Shown here one piece after another: positions 8,645 through 14,117 of a stretch of 64,000 nt of DNA. The translations under genes and the position numbers were made by a program. The stretch's first letter is position 1; every line of letters starts with the position of its first letter. The notes below the pieces were generated by a model that ran no database searches, was not told where the DNA came from, and saw only the letters and a list, made by a program, of their open reading frames with translations. This stretch comes from Afipia sp. (GTDB lineage: Bacteria; Pseudomonadota; Alphaproteobacteria; Rhizobiales; Xanthobacteraceae): contig JAFVHU010000155.1 of the NCBI GenBank assembly GCA_017474385.1, positions 62,001-126,000 of the forward strand, given 5' to 3'.

Positions 8645-8842
8645 ATGAAAACAGATCGTCACCTCGAAACAAAGCCAGCGCTACCTCCAGTGGTGGGTTG
8701 CCCCAATTGCAAAGGCTATCCGATGGCAATTCAGGGCTTGGCGCTTCGGTCGAGCAGGCCCACCGCAACAGATCGTGCCCTCTATTTCTGCGACCTGTGT
8801 GGCTACACGAAAATAGAGGCCGTCTCGCTGGATGAGGACTAG
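8645..8842 (+). CDS. Small zinc-ribbon protein
   Basis: From ATG 8645 the product is 65 residues. A CPNC pair near residue 19 and a CDLC pair near residue 49 form a four-cysteine zinc ribbon. The tail GYTKIEAVSLDED is acidic. The frame is open from 8480, but the upstream part is basic, unstructured-looking and overlaps the divergent promoter region. It probably binds zinc and may contact nucleic acid or protein. No catalytic motif is present. It is transcribed away from the 64-residue gene. Confidence 0.6.
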   Translation: MKTDRHLETKPALPPVVGCPNCKGYPMAIQGLALRSSRPTATDRALYFCDLCGYTKIEAVSLDED

Positions 8843-8862
8843 GCCGTCCGCGCCGCCCATTT

Positions 8863-8924
8863 TCTAGGAAATAAATCCTTGTCAGCGTGACGCTGCCGGG
8901 ATAGGGTCCCGGTATGCCCCCAGA
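8863..8924 (+). repeat. Copy A of a dispersed promoter-like element
   Basis: Bases 8863-8920 align without gaps to 11729-11786 with 12 differences by my count (about 79 percent identity). The element holds a promoter-like pair (TTGTCA, 17 bases, TAGGGT at 8902-8907), a dyad AGGA-N6-TCCT before it, and a dyad around the -10 (CCGGGA TAGGG TCCCGG). It lies upstream of the Xre-RES promoter. Confidence 0.6.
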
Positions 8925-8952
8925 AAAGCGTTTCCGGCCCCTGAAGGGGCCG

Positions 8953-8994
8953 TTGACGTTTGCAGGCAAGGCTCCTATCTTATGCAATATTGCA
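8953..8994 (+). promoter_or_regulatory. Promoter and palindromic operator of the Xre-RES operon
   Basis: TTGACG (8953-8958) and TATCTT (8976-8981) are spaced by 17 bases, a good sigma-70 promoter. Directly after it lies the perfect 12-bp palindrome TGCAATATTGCA (8983-8994), at the expected transcription start. A Xre-type antitoxin binding there would repress its own operon. A hairpin (CGGCCCCT 8935-8942 with AGGGGCCG 8945-8952) abuts the -35. AGAGGA at 8994-8999 is the ribosome binding site for the gene at 9007. Confidence 0.75.
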
Positions 8995-9006
8995 GAGGAT
9001 AGGCTA

Positions 9007-9405
9007 ATGCCTGCAAAATCGCAGACAACCCCGGAACTTGTTCCTGCCAACCGCCATGGCCTCGCGCTGGAAGGTTTCTTCCGCATCATGGCCCGCTGGG
9101 GCGTCGGCAATGGCGACGCCCGGCGCATCCTCGGCAACCCCGCGGAGCGCACGTTCTTTCAATGGAAGAGCGGCAAGGCCGCACGTCTGCCGGACGATAC
9201 GCTGCGCCGGATCGGTTATGTCGCCGGCATCTGGAAAGCGCTGCAGATCGTCTATTCCGATGCCGCGCTGGCCGACGGCTGGGTGCTGCGTCCGAATCGC
9301 TCCTTCGCGGGACAAACACCGCTGGCGCGCATGACCGCAGGCGACGTCACGGATCTCGCCGCGGTGCGCGCCTATGTCGATGCTGCCCGCGCGCCGTGGT
9401 CGTGA
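9007..9405 (+). CDS. Xre/MbcA/ParS-type antitoxin (DUF2384) of a Xre-RES system
   Basis: The 132-residue product fits the Xre-type antitoxins paired with RES toxins. It has an N-terminal helical DNA-binding part (FFRIMARWGVGNGDARRIL, then FFQWKSGKAARLPDDTL) and a C-terminal toxin-binding segment ending TDLAAVRAYVDAARAPWS. ATG 9007 is chosen for its ribosome binding site and because it follows the promoter and operator. An upstream in-frame ATG at 8914 would place the promoter inside the gene. The stop codon overlaps the toxin start (GTGA at 9402-9405), so the pair is translationally coupled. It should neutralise the toxin and repress the operon. Confidence 0.88.
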   Translation: MPAKSQTTPELVPANRHGLALEGFFRIMARWGVGNGDARRILGNPAERTFFQWKSGKAARLPDDTLRRIGYVAGIWKALQIVYSDAALADGWVLRPNRSFAGQTPLARMTAGDVTDLAAVRAYVDAARAPWS

Positions 9406-10112
9406 CGGCAAAAGCATCTGACACAACGCGCGTGCGCTGGCGGGAGGCGTGGCGCATCATCGCCTCGCGCTATCCGCCGATCGCGCTGTTCGAGCGCGTC
9501 TCGGATGATCCCGCGGTGTGGGATGTGCTGATCGAACTCGAACAGGCGACCAATCCGCGTATGCGCGACGAGGCGGGCGAGATCGCGCTGGTGCCGCCGG
9601 AGCGGCGCGTGACCGGGCCGAACGCGTCGTGGGTGATGGCGCCGTTCACCCATGTGAACCGGAACGGCTCGCGTTTTTCGGACGGCAGCTACGGCGTCTA
9701 TTACGCCGCGCGCAGTTTGCAGACCGCGGTGAAGGAAACCGGCTATCACTTCGCGCGCTTCGCAGCGGATTCGAACGACCCGCCGCGCCGCGAGGACATG
9801 CGCGTACTGCTCGGCCACATCAACGCGACGCTGCACGATGTGGCGAAGCTCAATGACAGGGCGAAGCGGCTGATCCTGGATAGCAAGAGCTACGCGTACA
9901 GCCGGCCGTTCGCCTTGAAGCTCCGCGACGGCGGCAGCGACGGCATTGTCTATCCGAGCTTGCGGGATGAGGGCGGCTTATGCATCGCCGCGTTCTGGCC
10001 GGATGTCGCGGGTGTGCCCATGCAGGAGCGGCACCTGCAATACGAATGGGACGGCAGGCGCTTCAGCCGCTGGTTCGATTACAAGGAGGAGAGGTGGGTG
10101 AGCGCGTCTTAG
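9402..10112 (+). CDS. RES-domain toxin (NAD-degrading) of a Xre-RES system
   Basis: From GTG 9402, overlapping the antitoxin stop by four bases, the protein has 236 residues. The conserved RES residues are in order: Arg in NGSRFSDG, a Tyr-rich strand YGVYYAARS, Glu in AVKETGYH, and Ser in GIVYPSLRDEGG. Characterised RES toxins degrade NAD+, which stops growth until antitoxin is restored. The family is usually 150-240 residues. An N-terminal part of about 85 residues precedes the domain. GTG 9396 is an alternative start. The 3' end of this gene is duplicated at 10581-10670. Confidence 0.88.
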   Translation: MTAKASDTTRVRWREAWRIIASRYPPIALFERVSDDPAVWDVLIELEQATNPRMRDEAGEIALVPPERRVTGPNASWVMAPFTHVNRNGSRFSDGSYGVYYAARSLQTAVKETGYHFARFAADSNDPPRREDMRVLLGHINATLHDVAKLNDRAKRLILDSKSYAYSRPFALKLRDGGSDGIVYPSLRDEGGLCIAAFWPDVAGVPMQERHLQYEWDGRRFSRWFDYKEERWVSAS

Positions 10113-10176
10113 CGCTACCAATCGTCCTGCGAGCCACTACCTTCAGGCCGGATCATCCCGGCTTGGAGATAACGCG

Positions 10177-10557
10177 ATGCCGAAAATTTTGTACGTTGGG
10201 CAGGAACCGGACACTGTCGATCTCTCCGATCCGACGCTGCCGCCCGGCCTTAGCCCGGAAAAGATTCACGCCGGGATCGCAGTTGCCATGCGGCAAATGA
10301 CGGAGCGGGGATGGGACGCGGAGCTTTGTCTGGTCCGGCCGGACACCGCGGGTGCGACGCTTGAAAGCAAACTTGCGGCCAATCCCTATGACTGCGTCGC
10401 GATCGGCGCCGGGATTCGCGTGCCGCCCAAAAGCCTGATGCTGTTCGAAGCGCTGATCAACGTGGTGCACAAAGCTGCCCCGGGCGCATCCATCGCTTTT
10501 AATACGCGACCTGAAGATACGGCCGATGCCGTCACGCGCGTACTCAAAGGCGGTTAA
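10177..10557 (+). CDS. Conserved hypothetical protein, Rossmann-like
   Basis: The product has 126 residues. It begins with a hydrophobic strand (PKILYVGQEP), has a helix-rich middle (SPEKIHAGIAVAMRQMTERGWDAELCLV) and a strand NPYDCVAIGAGIRVPP, and ends with an alternating strand/helix pattern. That suggests a small alpha/beta fold, perhaps receiver- or nucleotide-binding-like, but no catalytic signature is seen. Its start ATG follows GGAGATAACGCG. It lies between the intact RES gene end and a degraded copy of that same end, so it may have arrived, or been duplicated in, together with the repeat. Confidence 0.65.
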   Translation: MPKILYVGQEPDTVDLSDPTLPPGLSPEKIHAGIAVAMRQMTERGWDAELCLVRPDTAGATLESKLAANPYDCVAIGAGIRVPPKSLMLFEALINVVHKAAPGASIAFNTRPEDTADAVTRVLKGG

Positions 10558-10580
10558 GCTATCGAAGCGAGCGTGACGTT

Positions 10581-10670
10581 GCCCGTGCAGGAGCGGCACC
10601 TGCAATATGTGATGGCAAACGCTTCAGCCGCTGGTTCGGCTACACGGAGGCGAAGCGGGTAGGCGTATAG
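10581..10670 (+). pseudogene. Relic copy of the RES toxin 3' end
   Basis: Bases 10586-10607 are identical to the sequence encoding QERHLQY in the RES gene, and 10620-10638 are identical to that encoding RFSRWF. Between them a net four bases are lost, so the frame is broken. It ends at TAG 10668-10670. No other part of a second RES gene is present. The relic and the intact end form direct repeats of about 85 bases around the 10177-10557 gene. Confidence 0.8.
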
Positions 10671-10869
10671 GCGTATCTGCCGATGCCATCGCCGCGTGAA
10701 CCGCTTCCAGATTCAGAATGTTGACGGCGTTGGTCAGCCTGTCGTCAGCGAAGATCGCGTAAAGCCTGCTGAGCGTCTGGGCACAGTCGCGGGGGCCCGG
10801 TTCGATATAGTCGGCCAGAACGCCCTGTGCCCGCACAACCGCGTCGAGAACATGCTCTTGAGCTGTCAT
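10624..10869 (-). CDS. 81-residue protein with EcfG-type promoter
   Basis: The product begins MTAQEHVLDAVVRAQGVL and continues with a helical acidic segment (CAQTLSRLYAIFADDRL, LNLEAVHAAMAS). No membrane segment and no known domain are seen. A ribosome binding site (GTGGAG) precedes the ATG, and a perfect EcfG-type promoter lies 26 bases further upstream. The last 15 or so codons (IRLPASPPCSRTSG) are read through the antisense of the RES relic, so the natural C-terminus may have been replaced. Stress induction is inferred. Function unknown. Confidence 0.65.
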   Translation of the reverse strand: MTAQEHVLDAVVRAQGVLADYIEPGPRDCAQTLSRLYAIFADDRLTNAVNILNLEAVHAAMASADTPIRLPASPPCSRTSG

Positions 10870-10894
10870 GATCGGGTCTCCACATTGGGATGGA

Positions 10895-10919
10895 AACGGC
10901 CTCGCAGGTGTCGGGTTCC
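10895..10919 (-). promoter_or_regulatory. EcfG promoter for the 81-residue gene
   Basis: On the minus strand GGAAC (10919-10915), exactly 16 bases, and CGTT (10898-10895). The start codon at 10869 is 26 bases downstream, leaving a short leader with the ribosome binding site. Confidence 0.75.
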
Positions 10920-10965
10920 CCGGCGGTTCCGCCCGGCCGTGAAAAATCCACCTCGGTGAGGCAGG

Positions 10966-11184
10966 TCATGCAGTTTTGCGGGTCATGTCTGTTGAATGAA
11001 ACTTAAATTCGCGGCTCTCCCGCAGCCGCGCATCGCCGAACTTGGTGAGTTGCGCCGCGCGCTTCTCCAGAAGTTTCGCAACGAAATCGGAAACCTCGTC
11101 GCGAACGCGGCGCTCCTGATCCGGCGTCATTTTCCTGTGCTTTTGTGCGAACGCCTTCGTCACGTGGTCGACGGATTGCTTCAC
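10966..11184 (-). CDS. 72-residue charged helical protein with EcfG-type promoter
   Basis: From GTG 11184 (preceded by GAGGTACATC) the product has 72 residues. It is highly charged and predicted to be fully helical (KQSVDHVTKAFAQKHRKM, DQERRVRDEVSDFVAKLLEKR). The frame runs on upstream as antisense to the receiver gene, but that part has no coding support. The start agrees with the EcfG-type promoter at 11222-11246. It has no known domain and is possibly a small stress or DNA-associated protein. An opposite-strand frame over the same bases is an artefact. Confidence 0.65.
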   Translation of the reverse strand: MKQSVDHVTKAFAQKHRKMTPDQERRVRDEVSDFVAKLLEKRAAQLTKFGDARLRESREFKFHSTDMTRKTA

Positions 11185-11221
11185 GATGTACCTCAATGGT
11201 GTAGCTCGTTTCGCGGATGAA

Positions 11222-11246
11222 AACGTGACACTGCTAATTTGGTTCC
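11222..11246 (-). promoter_or_regulatory. EcfG promoter for the 72-residue gene
   Basis: On the minus strand GGAAC (11246-11242), exactly 16 bases, and CGTT (11225-11222), with the GTG start 37 bases downstream. The site lies in the 141-base divergent gap shared with the receiver-domain gene. Confidence 0.75.
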
Positions 11247-11325
11247 TCAGCACCAGGCGAACTTCTCCCGCCTTTATGCATTGCCTTTCTTCGTAGCCGG
11301 TTTCTTCATTGAAAAGGGAGGGCTC

Positions 11326-11703
11326 ATGGGACACGCTCTGAAACAGACTGTGCTGGTTGTCGAAGACGATCAGCTCCAGCGGGAACTCGTCAGCCTGATT
11401 TTCGAGGAAAGCGATCTCAACGTCATTCAGTGCATGAGCGCTGAGGCCGCCGCTGCCGTGCTTGAACAAGCCGGCGGGGATCTGACGCTGATGTTCACCG
11501 ACGCTGATCTTCATGGCGAGATGTCGGGAATCGAACTGGCCTGGATCGCGATGGAGCGCTTTCCGCATATCGACGTCATCGTGACATCGGAGCAGGCCAT
11601 TGAGGATGTTCCGGACAATGCCCTGTTCATGCAGAAGCCATGGCTGCCGCTTGAAATTTTGCGGCAAGCGGAGATATCGCGCCAGCGGCACATGGTGCAT
11701 TGA
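11326..11703 (+). CDS. Single-domain response regulator (receiver only)
   Basis: From ATG 11326 (AAAGGGAGGGCTC before it) the product has 125 residues and consists of one receiver domain. It has the acidic pair EDD near residue 15, the phospho-acceptor Asp in MFTDADLHG near residue 59, the Thr/Ser switch position in VIVTSEQ and the Lys-Pro of MQKPW. There is no output domain, so it probably acts by protein contact or as a phosphate sink or relay. Its partner kinase is unknown; none is adjacent. The surrounding EcfG-type genes suggest a stress link, but it does not carry the FATGUY motif of known stress single-domain regulators. Confidence 0.82.
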   Translation: MGHALKQTVLVVEDDQLQRELVSLIFEESDLNVIQCMSAEAAAAVLEQAGGDLTLMFTDADLHGEMSGIELAWIAMERFPHIDVIVTSEQAIEDVPDNALFMQKPWLPLEILRQAEISRQRHMVH

Positions 11704-11728
11704 TCCAGGATTTCATGATCGAAGATTC

Positions 11729-11789
11729 TCTAGGAAAATAATCCTTGACACCGTAACGCTGCCGAGTTATGGTTTCGGCATGCTCCAGA
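11729..11789 (+). repeat. Copy B of the dispersed promoter-like element
   Basis: This copy matches 8863-8920. It holds a near-consensus promoter (TTGACA 11745-11750, 17 bases, TATGGT 11768-11773), the same AGGA-N6-TCCT dyad, and a dyad TGCCGA...TCGGCA around the -10. Relative to copy A, one base pair of this dyad is changed on both sides. The downstream gene is the 54-residue membrane protein, which also has an EcfG-type promoter. Confidence 0.6.
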
Positions 11790-11849
11790 GTTGTGCTTGA
11801 GAGCAAATCGGAGCGAACAGCCGCCGCGGAGATAGCGGCTTTCCGATCA

Positions 11850-11874
11850 GGAACATCGTCTGCCATCGGACGTT
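11850..11874 (+). promoter_or_regulatory. EcfG promoter for the 54-residue membrane protein gene
   Basis: GGAAC (11850-11854), exactly 16 bases, and CGTT (11871-11874), with ATG 52 bases downstream. A short hairpin (GCGCGAA-ACG-TTCGCGC) follows in the leader. Confidence 0.75.
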
Positions 11875-11926
11875 GCCCTTCATATGTTGCGCGAAACGTT
11901 CGCGCAGTCGATGGAATGAGGACGCA

Positions 11927-12091
11927 ATGGCAAAAGTCGAACACGCAGAAGGCCATCGCCGGATTGTCGAAACGCCCACTGAAGCACGGCAGGCGGAGCC
12001 GGGGCCGTCCGTCCTGGCGCTGCTGGCCGTCAGCACCGTCGCCGCGATCTTCGTGCTGGCGATCATCTGGTTTGTCTTCTTCAGGACGTAA
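11927..12091 (+). CDS. 54-residue single-helix membrane protein
   Basis: From ATG 11927 (GAGGACGCA before it) the protein has a charged N-terminus (AKVEHAEGHRRIVETPTEARQAEPG) and one C-terminal membrane helix (about residues 28-52) ending FFRT. That is the layout of a tail-anchored inner-membrane peptide. The EcfG-type promoter makes stress induction likely. Similar short membrane proteins are often part of stress regulons. No partner is evident. The frame is open from 11873, but the earlier part has no ribosome binding site. Confidence 0.7.
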   Translation: MAKVEHAEGHRRIVETPTEARQAEPGPSVLALLAVSTVAAIFVLAIIWFVFFRT

Positions 12092-12102
12092 GACGTAACA
12101 CG

Positions 12103-12209
12103 CCATCCTTCGAGGCTCGCGCAAGAGCGCTTGCACCTCAGGATGACGTTCTCAATATCTCGGGCCGTCACCCTGAGGTGCGCGCATCGCGCGCTTCGAA
12201 GGGCGGCGG
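12103..12209. repeat. Inverted pair of a dispersed palindromic repeat
   Basis: Two copies of a unit of about 45 bases face each other. The left unit (12103-12148) contains CCTTCGAGGCTCGCGC and CACCTCAGGATGAC. The right unit (12165-12209) contains the reverse complement pattern (GTCACCCTGAGGTGCGCGC, GCGCTTCGAAGG). This CTTCGAG...CCTCAGGATGA unit resembles a family that I recall as common between genes in Bradyrhizobium relatives. It may fold as a long hairpin and end transcription of the 11927 gene. Confidence 0.7.
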
Positions 12210-12238
12210 CTTTTTGCTGACTGAGAGTCAACGCCCCC

Positions 12239-13072
12239 ATGCCGATCGCTTCTTCGCCGAAACCGGACCGCAAACCGGCGAAGGCGAAGGGTGTGAAGCG
12301 CGCCAAGGCCGTTCCGAAGAAAGCCGTCAAGAAATCAGTCGAGAAAGTCGCGGCCAAAAAGACGGCATCGAAACCGCCGGTTGTGGCGAAGCCTGACAAC
12401 GCAAAACGCTCCCGCGCAAAAGTCATCAATGAACATCCCGGCAATCTTGTCGCCGATCCGTCACCTAGCGAAGCCCCGGTGGCATCGATGGTGGCGCGCG
12501 TCAGCGACGCGATCGAGCGTGAACTGTCGAAGATCGAGCGTATCGTGGGTAACCCGTCGCGGCTCTATCCGGCGCAGCGTATCGAGACCGAAAGCCGCGC
12601 CCGCGTGCTGGCCTCGCTCGCGCGCACCCTGAAGGAAGTGATGCGGCTGCGCGAGCAGGAGCGCGGGGCAGGAGACGACAACGCGAAGGCCGCCGATGAC
12701 GACGCCGTTCCCCGAGATCTCGATGAATTCCGCCGCGAGCTTTCGCGACGCCTGGAAGGGCTGGTCGAAGGCGCAGCGCCGGTTTCTGATCGAGGGGATG
12801 AGCCGGGCCGAATTAACTCTGGAATGCGGGGCTTTGTGGGTGGTTCTGGTCCACGAATTCTGGACCGGCGACATGACCGCGATCAACGCCCTGATCGGCG
12901 CCACCGGCCTCTTGGTGAGCTATTGGGGGTTCCGCTTCGGCGTGTTAGGCGTTTACGTCAGTGGCCGGACCCGCGAAAAACTCAGCCTCGCGACCGGCCA
13001 GGAGACCCCCGGCGTGCTCGACAAGCTGGTCAGGGCGGTGGCGAAGAAGAAGTGAGTATGGAGAAAAAGTAA
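12239..13072 (+). CDS. Lysine-rich helical protein, possible packaging-module small subunit; end uncertain
   Basis: The first 50 residues are a Lys/Ala/Pro-rich, histone H1-like tail (RKPAKAKGVKRAKAVPKKA). A conserved-looking helical part follows (VARVSDAIERELSKIERIV, SRARVLASLARTLKEVMRLR) and an acidic segment ending DEFRRELSRRLEGLVEG near residue 180. After about base 12790 the frame becomes Arg/Gly-rich and is only the shadow of the 12696-13055 gene, so the natural stop seems lost. From memory, similar proteins precede terminase genes in gene-transfer-agent-like clusters of this bacterial group. No search could be run to confirm this. Confidence 0.5.
   Translation: MPIASSPKPDRKPAKAKGVKRAKAVPKKAVKKSVEKVAAKKTASKPPVVAKPDNAKRSRAKVINEHPGNLVADPSPSEAPVASMVARVSDAIERELSKIERIVGNPSRLYPAQRIETESRARVLASLARTLKEVMRLREQERGAGDDNAKAADDDAVPRDLDEFRRELSRRLEGLVEGAAPVSDRGDEPGRINSGMRGFVGGSGPRILDRRHDRDQRPDRRHRPLGELLGVPLRRVRRLRQWPDPRKTQPRDRPGDPRRARQAGQGGGEEEVSMEKK
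12696..13055 (+). CDS. Membrane protein, holin-like; may be fused to a terminase N-terminal stub
   Basis: This 119-residue protein is soluble and basic at first (FRDAWKGWSKAQRRFLIEG) and then has two membrane segments (about LECGALWVVLVHEFW and ALIGATGLLVSYWGF) and the tail LSLATGQETPGVLDKLVR. The small size, hydrophobic hairpin and basic tail recall phage or GTA holins. It overlaps the previous gene by about 95 bases in another frame, with both frames looking coding there. Start ATG 12696 follows a run of GACGACAACGCG with no strong ribosome binding site. A start at a later Met (MSRAEL) is possible. Function is a guess. Confidence 0.45.
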   Translation: MTTPFPEISMNSAASFRDAWKGWSKAQRRFLIEGMSRAELTLECGALWVVLVHEFWTGDMTAINALIGATGLLVSYWGFRFGVLGVYVSGRTREKLSLATGQETPGVLDKLVRAVAKKK

Positions 13073-13156
13073 CCTCCGGCACGGCTTCCGTTCATCGAGC
13101 ATTCACCCCCGCAGCGTTCATGTTAGGCTATCGCAAGCTTGCCACTGGAGACGACG

Positions 13157-13834
13157 TTGCGCCTTCTTGTTGTTGAAGACGATCCCGATCTCAACCGCCA
13201 GCTCACGACGGCCTTGTCCGACGCAGGCTATGTCGTAGACCGCGCATTCGATGGGGAGGAGGGGCACTTCCTCGGCGACAGCGAGCCCTACGACGCCGTG
13301 GTGCTCGACATCGGGCTTCCCAAGATGGACGGCATTTCGGTGCTGGAGGCGTGGCGGCGCAACAAGCGCACCATGCCGGTGCTGATCCTGACCGCGCGGG
13401 ACCGCTGGAGCGACAAGGTGCAGGGCTTCGATGCCGGCGCCGACGATTATGTCGCCAAGCCGTTTCATCTCGAAGAGGTTCTCGCCCGCATTCGCGCGCT
13501 GCTGCGCCGGACGGCAGGCCATGCCCAGTCCGAACTGACCTGCGGGCCGGTGATGCTGGATACGCGCACCAACCGCGTCAGCGTCAACGGCAATCCCATC
13601 AAGATGACGTCGCACGAATATCGCCTGCTGGCGTATCTGATGCATCACTCCGGCCGTGTGGTGTCTCGCACCGAACTGGTCGAGCATCTGTACGATCAGG
13701 ACTTCGATCGCGACTCCAACACGATTGAAGTGTTCGTCGGGCGCATCCGCAAGAAGCTCGAAGTCGACATTATCCAGACCGTGCGAGGCCTCGGCTATCT
13801 GCTGACGCCGCCGCCCGCGGCCAATGCGCACTAG
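13157..13834 (+). CDS. feuP: Response regulator FeuP-like (OmpR family)
   Basis: The product has a receiver domain (residues 1-115) with EDD at the start, phospho-acceptor Asp in VVLDIGLPKMDG near 51 and Lys of VAKPFHLEEV, then an OmpR-type winged helix (MTSHEYRLLAYLMHH, DSNTIEVFVGRIRKKL). TTG 13157 is the start because GGAGACGACG precedes it. An upstream in-frame TTG at 13139 lacks this. In rhizobia the feuPQ pair lies near cycHJKL and is needed for iron uptake or cyclic glucan export. The same association here (cycH at 18413) supports the name. The kinase is the gene at 14118. Confidence 0.85.
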   Translation: MRLLVVEDDPDLNRQLTTALSDAGYVVDRAFDGEEGHFLGDSEPYDAVVLDIGLPKMDGISVLEAWRRNKRTMPVLILTARDRWSDKVQGFDAGADDYVAKPFHLEEVLARIRALLRRTAGHAQSELTCGPVMLDTRTNRVSVNGNPIKMTSHEYRLLAYLMHHSGRVVSRTELVEHLYDQDFDRDSNTIEVFVGRIRKKLEVDIIQTVRGLGYLLTPPPAANAH

Positions 13835-13868
13835 CGTTGTGCAAAGGCTGAAGTAGAGACGTGCGACA

Positions 13869-14033
13869 ATGATCGACGCGCTGTTCAGCACGATATTTGA
13901 AGTGTTTTTTACAGGAACAGGACGCCGGCTGTTCAACCTCTTCGGCCAGAAGCCGCCCGAAATAATTTTGATGTTTGCCGGAATGGCGTTCTGGATCGTA
14001 CTGGGAATTCTTTTGTATGCAGTTTTGCACTAG
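13869..14033 (+). CDS. 54-residue membrane protein between feuP and feuQ
   Basis: An intact frame of 54 codons begins ATG 13869. The product has an amphipathic start (MIDALFSTIFEVFF), a basic linker with TGRRLFNLFGQKPPE and one C-terminal membrane helix (about 33-52, FAGMAFWIVLGILLYAVL). GAGACG lies about 11 bases upstream. It sits in the 283-base gap between a regulator and its kinase in the same direction, so it is probably cotranscribed. In Sinorhizobium a small protein, FeuN, controls FeuQ. This gene is not recognisably FeuN, but the position makes a kinase-modulating role worth testing. Confidence 0.55.
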   Translation: MIDALFSTIFEVFFTGTGRRLFNLFGQKPPEIILMFAGMAFWIVLGILLYAVLH

Positions 14034-14117
14034 CATTGGAGAGTTCGGATTTCCCGTGTGATTCCATGCCGCGAATGATGCGCCAGCGTTCGTTTTCATT
14101 GGTTAGGTCATTACGCG

